Positions 41,767 through 50,284 of a stretch of 64,000 bases of DNA are shown here, in pieces (within the stretch, counting starts at the first letter, position 1; each line of letters starts with the position of its first letter). A model generated the notes under the pieces. That model searched no databases. It was not told the DNA's origin and was given only the letters and a program-made list of their open reading frames with translations. Source of the DNA: an uncultured Collinsella sp. (lineage in GTDB: Bacteria; Actinomycetota; Coriobacteriia; Coriobacteriales; Coriobacteriaceae); the NCBI GenBank assembly GCA_937950325.1, contig CALFDJ010000001.1, positions 13,653-77,652 of the forward strand, given 5' to 3'. A program made the position numbers and the translations under genes.

Positions 41767-43998
41767 CTAGAAGTTGGCGTCGTTGAGCTGGGCGCTCTCG
41801 AGGCCGTCGAGCTGTTGCTGTTCGGGCGTATCGGCGACGCTCTCGAGCAGCTCAGTGGGATCGACGTTCATGTCCCTACCGGCTTCGTTGCCGTTGACCA
41901 GGTCGTCCGAGAAGATATCGACATCCATTTCCTCGGCTTCCTCGATCTGAACTTCGAGTGGCACCTGGGTGCGTATAAGCTTGACTGCCGGACGCATACG
42001 GGCAAAGAGGGGCACGTACTCGATGATGATGGCCGAGTTCTCGAGGCCGTACCAGCGTGCCGGGCTTCCGCAGGCGCGGCGGACGGCGTACTTGATGGCC
42101 ATGACGCGATGGTCGTTGCGGTTGATGTCCGTTTCGGGGGCAAGCATCTTGCGCAGCATGCAAAAACGGAAGTCGCCCACGTTGCCGCGTGTCTCGTAGA
42201 TGGAGTAGGTGTGATGCTGCGGCGGCAGCTCACCCGATGCCATCAGGTCGCCAACGATCTGGCGCAGGTAGGCATTAACGCGCTGGTTGACCTTAAAGCC
42301 CAGGTCCAGGCGCACGCGGAACAAAAAGTCCGTGCCAAAGGTCTCGACGGAATACTCGTGCGTATAGGGTTCATCGGTAACGTGCACGTTGATGAACCAG
42401 TATGCCTTGGCGCGCTTGGGGTGCTTGTCCAGGATGGAATAGAGCACGTCGCGGTCGAGCGTGAGCGGGTCGGGGCTGTTGGTGAGAAATACCAGATTGT
42501 CGGCGAGCACGGGATAGGTCTCGTCATTGCGCAGGCGGTTGAGCTGGTCGATGTACTTGGAGACGGGCAACAGGATCGTCTGCGTGCGCTCGATGGCGGT
42601 GCCGCGACGCCACACATACATAAGGCCAAACAGCAGTGCGGCCAGGAAGATCATCACATAGCCGCCGTCAAAGAACATGGTGAGGCACGAGGCGAAGAAG
42701 CACAGCTCAATGGCACCGAAGAGCAGGGCGAAGACGCAGGCGCCCAGCTTGTGCTTGAGGATGCCGGCGATGTAGCTCGTCAAAAGCGTCGTGGTCATGA
42801 GCATGGTCACGGTAATGGCGAGGCCGTAGGCGCTCTCCATGCGCTCGGAGTTTTGGAACAGCAGAACGATGAAGATGCAGCCGACCCACATGATGTTGTT
42901 GACGAGCGGAATATAGAGCTGGCCCTTGGTGTCGCTGGGGTAGTGGATGCGCAGATGCGGCATAAGGTTGAGGCGGGTTGCCTCGGATACCAGCGAGAAA
43001 GAGCCGGTGATGAGGGCCTGCGAGGCGATGATGGCCGCCACGGCCGAAAGCACGATGGCAAAGGGACGCAGGGGCTCGGGAAGCATCATATAGAACGGGT
43101 TGACGATATCCATCGCGAGCATCTGGGGATTGGAGTTGTTGGCAAGCAGCCAAGCGCCTTGACCAAGATAGTTGAGGATAAGGGCCGCCTTAACAAACGG
43201 CCAGGATGCATAGATGTTTGCCTTGCCCACGTGGCCCATGTCCGAGTAGAGGGCCTCGGCGCCGGTCGTCGACAGGAAGACGAAGCCGAGCACCATGATG
43301 CCCGAGTGGTTGATGGGCGAGAACAGGAACATGATGCCGCGGATGGGGTTGAGGGCGCGTAGGATGGACAGGTTGCCGAGCATGTTGAACAGGCCGGCGC
43401 CCGCCAGGAACAGGAACCATAGCGTCATAAGCGGACCGAACAGCTTACCGATTGACGAGGTACCGGCGCGCTGCATGGCAAATAGGCCACAGATAATGAT
43501 GATGGTGATGATGATGACGTTGGTCTGGCCGTCGCCCAGCAGCGCGTGGCCCCACTCGATGGTACGCAGGCCCTCGATGGCTGTGGTGACCGTGACCGCG
43601 GGGGTGAGGATGCCGTCGGCGAGCAGTGCCGCGCCGCCGATCATGGCAGGTAGGATCAGCCATGGTGCCACTTTTCGCACCAGGCTGAACAGGGCGAAGA
43701 TGCCGCCTTCGTTGTGGTTGTCGGCCTTCATGGCGATTACCACGTACTTGACCGTGGTCACGAGCGTCATGGTCCAGATGACGAGCGAAAGCGCGCCCAG
43801 AATCATGTCCTCGCTGACGGTACCGATGCCGCCGTTGTTGGCGACGATTGATTTCATGGTGTACATGGGGCTCGTGCCGATGTCGCCATAGACGACGCCG
43901 AGCGTTACAAGCAGCATGCCAGCGGAGAGGGGGATGGCTCCGTGCCCGCCTTGACCACGCTGGTCTTGGGGGCTTGCCTCCAGTTTGTTGTGTGCCAC
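41767..43998 (-). CDS. kup: KUP-type potassium uptake permease
   Basis: 743 aa, 12 membrane segments then a long cytoplasmic domain (about 480-743). The family motif GVVYGDIGTSPMYTMK is at the first helix. Kup imports K+ with H+. I place the start at GTG 43998, since AAGGGAG lies 5 bp upstream. The ATG at 44,016 has no ribosome site and abuts an inverted repeat. No ydaO-type c-di-AMP riboswitch was recognised upstream. Confidence 0.93.
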   Translation of the reverse strand: MAHNKLEASPQDQRGQGGHGAIPLSAGMLLVTLGVVYGDIGTSPMYTMKSIVANNGGIGTVSEDMILGALSLVIWTMTLVTTVKYVVIAMKADNHNEGGIFALFSLVRKVAPWLILPAMIGGAALLADGILTPAVTVTTAIEGLRTIEWGHALLGDGQTNVIIITIIIICGLFAMQRAGTSSIGKLFGPLMTLWFLFLAGAGLFNMLGNLSILRALNPIRGIMFLFSPINHSGIMVLGFVFLSTTGAEALYSDMGHVGKANIYASWPFVKAALILNYLGQGAWLLANNSNPQMLAMDIVNPFYMMLPEPLRPFAIVLSAVAAIIASQALITGSFSLVSEATRLNLMPHLRIHYPSDTKGQLYIPLVNNIMWVGCIFIVLLFQNSERMESAYGLAITVTMLMTTTLLTSYIAGILKHKLGACVFALLFGAIELCFFASCLTMFFDGGYVMIFLAALLFGLMYVWRRGTAIERTQTILLPVSKYIDQLNRLRNDETYPVLADNLVFLTNSPDPLTLDRDVLYSILDKHPKRAKAYWFINVHVTDEPYTHEYSVETFGTDFLFRVRLDLGFKVNQRVNAYLRQIVGDLMASGELPPQHHTYSIYETRGNVGDFRFCMLRKMLAPETDINRNDHRVMAIKYAVRRACGSPARWYGLENSAIIIEYVPLFARMRPAVKLIRTQVPLEVQIEEAEEMDVDIFSDDLVNGNEAGRDMNVDPTELLESVADTPEQQQLDGLESAQLNDANF

Positions 43999-44020
43999 GT
44001 GGACTCCCTTAGACATCCGG

Positions 44021-44041
44021 TTATCTGTCTAGGACAGATAA
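44021..44041. promoter_or_regulatory. Perfect inverted repeat in the kup leader
   Basis: TTATCTGTC and GACAGATAA are 9-bp arms with a 3-bp centre, 22 bp before the preferred kup start. It could be an operator or an RNA hairpin that hides or presents the ribosome site. Confidence 0.55.
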
Positions 44042-44098
44042 TCTTTATGCCGTCTTTATACATACAAGAGCAGTTTGGCACATCAGGTTATTTTAGAC

Positions 44099-44122
44099 AA
44101 TAATCCCCAGCTGGGGATTATT
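44099..44122. promoter_or_regulatory. Perfect 24-bp palindrome between kup and the EamA gene
   Basis: AATAATCCCCAG is followed directly by its reverse complement CTGGGGATTATT with no spacer. A zero-loop palindrome is poor as a terminator and more like a dimeric protein-binding site. It lies 34 bp after the stop of the EamA gene and about 100 bp upstream of kup. Confidence 0.7.
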
Positions 44123-44156
44123 TATGTACGTAGGTAGCATTTCAAAACAGGGGCTT

Positions 44157-45068
44157 TTAAGCACGTGCTGTCTGGGCTATGCCAGCCTTGGCGCTTGCGC
44201 GTTTGCCGGCGAGTTCGCAAAAAATCGCGCCGCCGATGATAAGCGCGGCACCCATCAGGCGGACCGGTGTTATGGCTTCGCCCAAAAGGACGGCCGAGAA
44301 CACGACGGCCGAAAGCGGCTCAAGGTAGCCGACGACGGCGACGGTCTGCACGGGCAGTTTGGCGACGGCGCTAAAGTAGAGCAGGCAACCGAGTCCGGTG
44401 TTGACAATGCCGAGCATGGCAACGGCGTGCCAATCAATACTGGCGGCGACGCTGGCGGACAGGAATGAGGGAGCGCCCTGCGTGATGAGCGTGAGGACCA
44501 GCGCGGTCACAAAGGCGGCGCTCACCTGGAGCGTGGAGTTCTCGAGGCCTTCGATGTGTGGCGCACCCTTGCTAGCGATGACCATCAGCGCATAGCAAAA
44601 TGCCGAGGCGATACCGCAGACGATACCCGCAATGGGCATATTGCCGCCTAGACCTTGTGCTGCAATGAGAAAAGCACCGCAGGCGACGGCGATAAACCCG
44701 GCGATTTTGCCGCCGGTCAGTTTTTCGCCAAAGATAAATGGCGAGAGGGCCATGACAATGATGGGGCCGCAGTAGTACAGCAGCGAGGATACGCCGACGC
44801 CGATCGTCTGGTAGGCGCGGAACAGAAAAATCCAGCTGGCGCCCAGCGCGGCTCCCGAGAGGAGGAGGGCTGCGGCTTCGCGGGGGCGAGATGGCGCCTG
44901 CAACTTGTGGCGTTGGGTGATGGCGAGGATGGTGACAAGCGAGAGTGCACCCAAAAACGTGCGTAGTAGCACGATATCGGAGCTCGGCAGCGCGATGGCG
45001 GCGGCGATGATGCCGTTGGAGCCAAACAATAGCAATGCTGCTAAGTACGTAAACAGTCCGTTGTTCAT
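44157..45068 (-). CDS. EamA (DMT superfamily) transporter, copy 2
   Basis: 303 aa, ten helices in two EamA repeats. Recognisable stretches are GASWIFLFRAYQTIGVGVSSLLYYCGPI in part (first repeat) and VGYLEPLSAVVFSAVLLGE (second). It is divergent from the LysR gene at 45,187, with a 118-bp shared promoter region, mirroring the pair at 8,173-10,100. Metabolite exporter by family; ligand unknown. Confidence 0.9.
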   Translation of the reverse strand: MNNGLFTYLAALLLFGSNGIIAAAIALPSSDIVLLRTFLGALSLVTILAITQRHKLQAPSRPREAAALLLSGAALGASWIFLFRAYQTIGVGVSSLLYYCGPIIVMALSPFIFGEKLTGGKIAGFIAVACGAFLIAAQGLGGNMPIAGIVCGIASAFCYALMVIASKGAPHIEGLENSTLQVSAAFVTALVLTLITQGAPSFLSASVAASIDWHAVAMLGIVNTGLGCLLYFSAVAKLPVQTVAVVGYLEPLSAVVFSAVLLGEAITPVRLMGAALIIGGAIFCELAGKRASAKAGIAQTARA

Positions 45069-45186
45069 GCGCTGACATCCCTTCTATATCCGAGCATGTT
45101 CACTATGGGTGAACTGGCTTTAGAAGAAAAGCGAATATAATGCATGGATAACATGACAAAAACTCATGCAAAGGTGGAGGGGTGCC

Positions 45187-46044
45187 GTGGAAACGAATAT
45201 TCAAAAGATGCAGGTGCTGCTCGAGACCGTGCGCGCCGGCAGTTTTACGCGCGCCGCCGAGCGGCTGAGCTATTCGCAGTCGGGCGTGAGCCGTATGGTG
45301 GCCGATCTTGAGACAGACTGGGGCTTTAAAGTGCTCGATAGAAGCCGCGAGGGCGTAGTACTTTCTGCCGATGGGCGGCAAGTCATGCCGGCGGTCGAGG
45401 CGTTATGCGAGGAATTTGTTCGTTTGCAGCGACGGGTGGATGAGATGCGTGGGCTCATGCGCGGCAAAATCTGCATCGGTACGTTTTCGAGCGTGGCGAC
45501 CCACGTGCTGCCGCCGGTGATTGCGCGCTTTCGCGCCGATCACCCGGACGTCGATTATGAGTTGCTGATGGGCGACTATTCAGAGATCGAACAATGGGTG
45601 GCAGAGGGCCGCTGCGATCTGGGCTTTATCCCGTATGAGCCTCGAGAAAACGGCATGGCATCGCGGTCTTTGGTGCGCGACGAGTTGATGGCGGTAGTGC
45701 CGGCAGATTCTTTGCTTGCCACGGCGGAGGTCGTTTCTCTTGCCGATTTAGCCAACGAGCAGTTTATTCTGCTAGAACGCGGCACCGATGACGAGATTAC
45801 GCCGCTGTTTCGCCGCGCGGGCCTGGCGGTGCGCTCTAAGCTGTCGACTTGGGATGACTATGCGATTATGGCTATGGTCGAGGACGGCTTGGGCGCGAGC
45901 ATTCTTCCCGCGCTCATCTTGCGCCGCTGTCAGTTCGATGTTGCCGTGCGACCACTCGAGGGACATCCCCATCGGCAGATCAATGCGATATATCGCACGG
46001 CTGACGTTTCGCTTGCCGCCGCTCGATTCCTTGAATACCTCTAA
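45187..46044 (+). CDS. LysR family regulator (divergent to EamA copy 2)
   Basis: 285 aa. HTH SFTRAAERLSYSQSGVSRMV near the N-terminus; effector domain with FRADHPDVDYELLMGDYSEI and DDYAIMAMVEDGLGASIL. It is a paralogue of the LysR at 9,234. Start placed at GTG 45187, which has GGAGG six bases upstream; an ATG at 45,166 lacks one. It likely controls the divergent EamA exporter. Confidence 0.9.
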   Translation: METNIQKMQVLLETVRAGSFTRAAERLSYSQSGVSRMVADLETDWGFKVLDRSREGVVLSADGRQVMPAVEALCEEFVRLQRRVDEMRGLMRGKICIGTFSSVATHVLPPVIARFRADHPDVDYELLMGDYSEIEQWVAEGRCDLGFIPYEPRENGMASRSLVRDELMAVVPADSLLATAEVVSLADLANEQFILLERGTDDEITPLFRRAGLAVRSKLSTWDDYAIMAMVEDGLGASILPALILRRCQFDVAVRPLEGHPHRQINAIYRTADVSLAAARFLEYL

Positions 46045-46103
46045 ACGTGTGCACGTCATTGTCCGCTTTGGGCAAAACTCGGAGTTCCGTACGTTTTCTT
46101 ATG

Positions 46104-46186
46104 AAATTGAACTTTCGAATGAGGTACGGCGCTATACTGCTTGCTAAATTGAACCTTGGTTCAATTCGTGTTCTATAAATTGAACT
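46104..46186. promoter_or_regulatory. Triple AAATTGAAC operator/promoter of the HTH-aminotransferase gene
   Basis: AAATTGAAC occurs at 46104, 46146 and 46177, each followed by TT or CTT. The central copy is part of a perfect palindrome, AATTGAACC-TT-GGTTCAATT (46147-46166). A TATACT (46133-46138) lies between the first two copies, so a bound repressor would cover the promoter. An autoregulatory role for the gene's own XRE domain is inferred. Confidence 0.65.
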
Positions 46187-46206
46187 TTGCCAGCAAGGAG
46201 GTTCCT

Positions 46207-47727
46207 GTGGCCCAAGAGACGTTTTGCGATCGCCTGCGACAGACTATGTCCAATCGCGACGTTCGCCAGTCGGACGTAATCCGCGCATCGGAGATGCTCG
46301 GCAAAAAACTCGGCAAGAGTCAGATGAGCCAATATGTGAGCGGCAAGACGATCCCGCGGCGCGATGCGGCTGAGCTGCTCGCCCGGATTTTGGAGGTCGA
46401 TGTTACCTGGCTGCTTGCCGGCGACGCCGATCAAGGCGAGGCATCATCACCCCGCAACGATTCCAAGCCCGAACCCCATCCCTCAGCTCAAATTGCAAGG
46501 AGCACCACCATGCGTACTTTTTCTAAATCCACCAAACTCGACAACGTCCTGTATGACGTGCGCGGTCCCGTCGTCGACGAGGCCGCCCGTATGGAGGACG
46601 AGGGCGAGCGCATCCTCAAGCTCAATATCGGCAACCCGGCGCCCTTCGGTTTCCGCACGCCCGATGAGGTCATCAAGGACATGCGCCAGCAGCTGCCCGA
46701 CTGCGAAGGCTATTCCAACTCGCGTGGCCTGTTCTCCGCGCGCAAGGCGATCATGCAGTATTCGCAGATCAAGGGCCTGCCCAACGTTCAGATGGAGCAT
46801 ATCTACACGGGCAACGGTGTGTCCGAGCTCATTCAGCTTTCGATGAACGCGCTGCTCGACAATGGCGACGAGATTCTGATCCCCAGCCCCGACTATCCGC
46901 TCTGGACGGCGTGCGCAACCCTTGCCGGCGGTCATCCCGTACATTATCTGTGTGATGAGCAGGCGGATTGGTATCCCGACCTGGAGGATATGGAGTCCAA
47001 GATTACGAGCGCGACCAAAGCCCTCGTCATCATCAACCCCAACAACCCCACGGGTTCTGTCTATCCGCGCGAGGTGCTCGAGGGCATCGTCGAGATTGCG
47101 CGCAGGCATCAGCTGATGATCTTTGCCGATGAGATCTACGACCGCCTGTGCATGGACGGCTACGAGCACGTCTCGATTGCCTCGCTCGCCCCCGATCTGC
47201 CCTGTGTCACCTTTAGCGGTCTGTCCAAGTCGCACATGATCGCGGGCTATCGCATTGGCTGGATGGTGCTTTCGGGCAACCAGCGCTGCATGAGCGACTT
47301 CATCATGGGCATCAACATGCTCTCCAACATGCGCCTGTGCTCCAACGTGCCGGCTCAGTCGATCGTCCAGACGGCGCTCGGCGGCCATCAGTCCGTTAAC
47401 GACTACATCCGTCCCGGCGGCCGTGTCTACGAGCAGCGCAACTTTGTGTATGAGGCGCTCAACAAGATTGACGGCATCTCGGTGGTTAAGCCGCGTGCGG
47501 CGTTCTACATCTTCCCCAAGATGGATGTTAAAAAGTTCAACATCACCGATGACGAGCAGTTTGCCCTCGACCTGCTGCACGAGAAGAAGATTCTGATCAC
47601 GCGCGGCGGCGGCTTTAACTGGGCAGAGCCCGATCACTTCCGCATCGTGTACCTGCCGCGCATGGAAGTGCTCAAAGAGTCGCTCGAAGACCTCGCCGAC
47701 TTCTTTGATCATTACCGTCAGGCGTAA
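46207..47727 (+). CDS. XRE-HTH fused to an AlaA-type alanine aminotransferase
   Basis: 506 aa from GTG 46207 (AAGGAGG upstream). Residues 1-80 form a lambda-repressor-like HTH (SQMSQYVSGKTIPRRDAAELL). A polar linker of about 20 residues follows. From MRTFSKSTKLDNVLYDVRGP on, the remaining 405 aa align end to end with E. coli AlaA (405 aa), including LNIGNPAPFGF, NPNNPTGSVY and the PLP-lysine motif GLSKSHMIAGYRIGW. The AlaA part has its own ATG (46510) with AAGGAG 7 bp upstream, so a second, shorter product is possible. It is not a MocR protein, whose HTH is GntR-type. Confidence 0.9.
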   Translation: MAQETFCDRLRQTMSNRDVRQSDVIRASEMLGKKLGKSQMSQYVSGKTIPRRDAAELLARILEVDVTWLLAGDADQGEASSPRNDSKPEPHPSAQIARSTTMRTFSKSTKLDNVLYDVRGPVVDEAARMEDEGERILKLNIGNPAPFGFRTPDEVIKDMRQQLPDCEGYSNSRGLFSARKAIMQYSQIKGLPNVQMEHIYTGNGVSELIQLSMNALLDNGDEILIPSPDYPLWTACATLAGGHPVHYLCDEQADWYPDLEDMESKITSATKALVIINPNNPTGSVYPREVLEGIVEIARRHQLMIFADEIYDRLCMDGYEHVSIASLAPDLPCVTFSGLSKSHMIAGYRIGWMVLSGNQRCMSDFIMGINMLSNMRLCSNVPAQSIVQTALGGHQSVNDYIRPGGRVYEQRNFVYEALNKIDGISVVKPRAAFYIFPKMDVKKFNITDDEQFALDLLHEKKILITRGGGFNWAEPDHFRIVYLPRMEVLKESLEDLADFFDHYRQA

Positions 47728-47748
47728 CGGCAAAGGTAGCCTGTAATG

Positions 47749-47787
47749 AAACGGTCGGCCCGCAACGGATGCGGGCCGACCGTTTTC
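47749..47787 (+). terminator. Intrinsic terminator of the fusion gene
   Basis: ACGGTCGGCCCGC and GCGGGCCGACCGT pair perfectly (13 bp) around AACGGAT, followed by TTTCTGTT. Confidence 0.92.
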
Positions 47788-47853
47788 TGTTAAAGCTCGC
47801 GTTGTCGGCGTCTCGATCGTTTGGGCGAGTGGGAATCGCGTGTGAACGGAAAA

Positions 47854-47876
47854 CTGTATTCCAAAATGGAATACAG
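47854..47876. promoter_or_regulatory. 23-bp operator upstream of the amidohydrolase/PTS operon
   Basis: CTGTATTCCA and TGGAATACAG are perfect 10-bp arms with spacer AAA. It is AT-rich, immediately upstream of the first gene, and the only such site before the operon. The cognate regulator is unknown; the LysR gene at 53,159 is one candidate, though the tight spacing suits a GntR/LacI-like dimer better. Confidence 0.7.
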
Positions 47877-47903
47877 TGTGCTTCAACTGGAATTGATGTC
47901 CGT

Positions 47904-48989
47904 GTGTCCGCTTTTTTAGAATGTTCTCGACAAGATGAAAGGCGGTCCCCACCAAAGATTATCGATGCAAATTCCTACTGGTTTGACGAGCGCATCTTCC
48001 ATGACGAGACACTCTGTGAACAGTTTTTGGCCGAGGTGCCCCGCGCTTACGACACCGAGGGCTACCTGACCGTAAGCCCCACGGGCAAGCGACAGATTGT
48101 GATCGAAAAGCCCGCTGGCTTCCCAGGCCTCAACTATATCGAGGGAGACTACACCCTTGAGAAGCGTCTGGCAGACATGGACGAGGCGGGGGTCGATAAA
48201 GCGATTCTCAAACTCCCCGGCTGCCATGAGTGGATGTCACTCGAGATGTGCCGGCGCTTCAACGACGGTATGGCCGCTGACGCAAAAGCGTCGAACGGTC
48301 GCTTGATACCGCTTGTCGCCGTGCCTCCCTTTGGCACCGAGGCGAACCTCGAGGAGCTCGATCGCAGGCTCGACGAGGGTTTCGCGGGCGTGCAGCTCTG
48401 CGCTCACTACGGCAAGCGTTATCTTGACGATCCGATCTTTTCGAACTTTTTTGAGCGACTGAACGAACGCAGCGTCACCGTTTACGTGCACCATGTGCCC
48501 GTACCGGTCGAGCATACGTCGCTGCTCGCATACGACAACCTGCGTCGCTCCTACGGCCGTTGCGTCGACCAGACCACGGCAATCGGTCGTGAAATCTTCA
48601 GCGACTTCTTCGAGCGTTATCCCAACGTCAAGATGGTCCACTCCATGCTCGGTGGCGCTTATTTTGCGTTTAAGGAGATGCTGCTGCCGCACGGTCCCAA
48701 GCGTTCAGATGCCTCGGGTCGCTTCCAGACCGATACCGAGACGGTCTCCAAGCGTCTTGAGAACAACATCTATTTCGACATGTCCCATGCTCAGCCTTGG
48801 GGCGAGACGCTTCTTGCCTGTGCGGTTGAAGTCCTTGGTGCAGACCATATTGTCTTTGGTACGAGTTATCCCGTTAAACGCGAGTGGCTAACAGAGGGTG
48901 TCGCCTGCGTCCGCGCCACAGATTTAAGTGATACGGACAAGGACCTTATGCTTGGCGGCACGGCACAGCGCTTGTACGGCATCGAGTGA
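47904..48989 (+). CDS. Metal-dependent amidohydrolase (amidohydro_2/ACMSD-like)
   Basis: 361 aa from GTG 47904. The homologous part begins KIIDANSYWFDERIF and includes LNYIEGDYTLEKRLADMDEAGVD in part, VPPFGTEANLEELDRRLDEG, VYVHHVPVPVEHTSL, HSMLGGAYFAF and a late DHIVFGTSYPVKREW. These are strand/loop positions of the TIM-barrel metal site in ACMSD-type enzymes. The start is uncertain: GTG 47904 has no ribosome site, while ATT 47958, in the position where homologues begin MIDAN, has AAAGGCGG 12 bp upstream. First gene of the PTS/ceramidase-like operon; substrate unknown. Confidence 0.78.
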   Translation: MSAFLECSRQDERRSPPKIIDANSYWFDERIFHDETLCEQFLAEVPRAYDTEGYLTVSPTGKRQIVIEKPAGFPGLNYIEGDYTLEKRLADMDEAGVDKAILKLPGCHEWMSLEMCRRFNDGMAADAKASNGRLIPLVAVPPFGTEANLEELDRRLDEGFAGVQLCAHYGKRYLDDPIFSNFFERLNERSVTVYVHHVPVPVEHTSLLAYDNLRRSYGRCVDQTTAIGREIFSDFFERYPNVKMVHSMLGGAYFAFKEMLLPHGPKRSDASGRFQTDTETVSKRLENNIYFDMSHAQPWGETLLACAVEVLGADHIVFGTSYPVKREWLTEGVACVRATDLSDTDKDLMLGGTAQRLYGIE

Positions 48990-49015
48990 GCGACAGATAA
49001 AGGAGGGCGTTCGCC

Positions 49016-50284
49016 ATGGATAAGGGAGAGATGAAGGCCGGAGCCGCCCGGGTGGCCATTAACTTAGAGGACGTATTGCCGTTCGACGGTTTCGACGCAC
49101 TCCGTCATGAAATCTTTGCCCGTGCCTTCGTGGTCGAAGGGATGGGGCGGCGCGCTTGCATCCTTTCACTTGAGGTTACCTCGATCGCTCCGGCCCTACT
49201 CGTCGATCTGCGTGAGGTTGTCAAGGATGTCTCCAATTGCGACGGCGCCTTTTCTTGGGTGGTCCCGACCCACACGTTTTCTGCGCCTCACGTGCGCACC
49301 CCTGGGCATCTGGCCGACACCGATGCCCGCGATCGAAATGAGCGCTATCGTGCCGCGCTCATCGCCGCGACACGCGCGGCCGTTGAGCAGGCGGTTGCGG
49401 GCATTCGCTCTGTCACGCTCGCCTCGGCGGAGGGCTACTGTCCTGTGAACGTTAACCGCGACATTGAGACACCGGCCGGCTGGTGGCTGGGAGTAGACCC
49501 CAAGGGGTTTGCCGACCACGCGATGCCCGTACTTGTCGCGAGGGATGCCGAGGGCGGGCTCGTTGCCATGCTTGCGACGGCTGATGTCCAGTCTTCCGTG
49601 CTCGACGGATCGCACGATTCTCAGGGGAAGCGCTTGGTGAGCGGGGACCTCTTTGGCTTTGCCGCCATGGCTCTCGAGCGCGAATCGGGCGGAGTCGTGT
49701 TGCTGCTACCCGGTGCCGCGGGGGATCAGAGTCCGGCGGAGCGCGCCGTGACCGTTGCGTTCGATTCGACCGGGGCGAAGCAAACGTTAGATGCTCACGA
49801 GAGTGGATATCGCATGCTGCATCGACAGGGTCGCGCTATGAGCGATGCGTTGATTGAGGCCGTCCGTGCGGCGCGTGAGGACGATGCCATCGGCGTCGAT
49901 GCTCGCACGGTCGACGTCCTTTTGCCCGCCCAGACGCGCGCCGACTTCTGCTCATTGGCCCCGCATCGAACTTATGAGTTTCATGCGGCAGGCGAACAGC
50001 GTACGAGGGTCTATTTACTTCGGCTGGGAAATGCCGAGTTCGTTGGTATCCAGCCCGAGGTTTCGAGCTCGTTTGGCGCCGCCGTGCGCGCCGCCCGATT
50101 CTGCCCCGTGCTCTTTGCCACGCTTGTCAACGGAGGGCAGAAGTATCTGCCGGCCCCCGATGCGTACGAGAAAATCACCTATGAGGCCATGAACTCCGGT
50201 TTTGCCGCCGGCTCCCATGAGCGCCTCCTCCAAACCATCCTTGCCGCTTTGAACGCGGCGCGACAAAAAGGAGAACTTGCATGA
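49016..50284 (+). CDS. Neutral-ceramidase-type hydrolase, paralogue 1
   Basis: 422 aa, resembling only the N-terminal catalytic domain of neutral/alkaline ceramidases (full enzymes are about 650-700 aa). Zinc-site region VPTHTFSAPH (His86) and the nucleophile-type motif LPGAAGDQSP (family GDxSPN) are visible. It has no signal peptide, unlike secreted ceramidases, so acts in the cytoplasm on an amide. ATG 49016 follows AAAGGAGGGCG. Its stop overlaps the next gene by 4 bp. Confidence 0.75.
   Translation: MDKGEMKAGAARVAINLEDVLPFDGFDALRHEIFARAFVVEGMGRRACILSLEVTSIAPALLVDLREVVKDVSNCDGAFSWVVPTHTFSAPHVRTPGHLADTDARDRNERYRAALIAATRAAVEQAVAGIRSVTLASAEGYCPVNVNRDIETPAGWWLGVDPKGFADHAMPVLVARDAEGGLVAMLATADVQSSVLDGSHDSQGKRLVSGDLFGFAAMALERESGGVVLLLPGAAGDQSPAERAVTVAFDSTGAKQTLDAHESGYRMLHRQGRAMSDALIEAVRAAREDDAIGVDARTVDVLLPAQTRADFCSLAPHRTYEFHAAGEQRTRVYLLRLGNAEFVGIQPEVSSSFGAAVRAARFCPVLFATLVNGGQKYLPAPDAYEKITYEAMNSGFAAGSHERLLQTILAALNAARQKGELA

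Noticed and set aside
41734..43362. 542-codon open frame antisense to kup
   Set aside because: Complement of a membrane protein gene, producing a Val/Ala/His-rich artefact.
44017..44156. c-di-AMP (ydaO) riboswitch upstream of kup
   Set aside because: The 140-bp leader is short and lacks the conserved ydaO elements; only two palindromes are seen.
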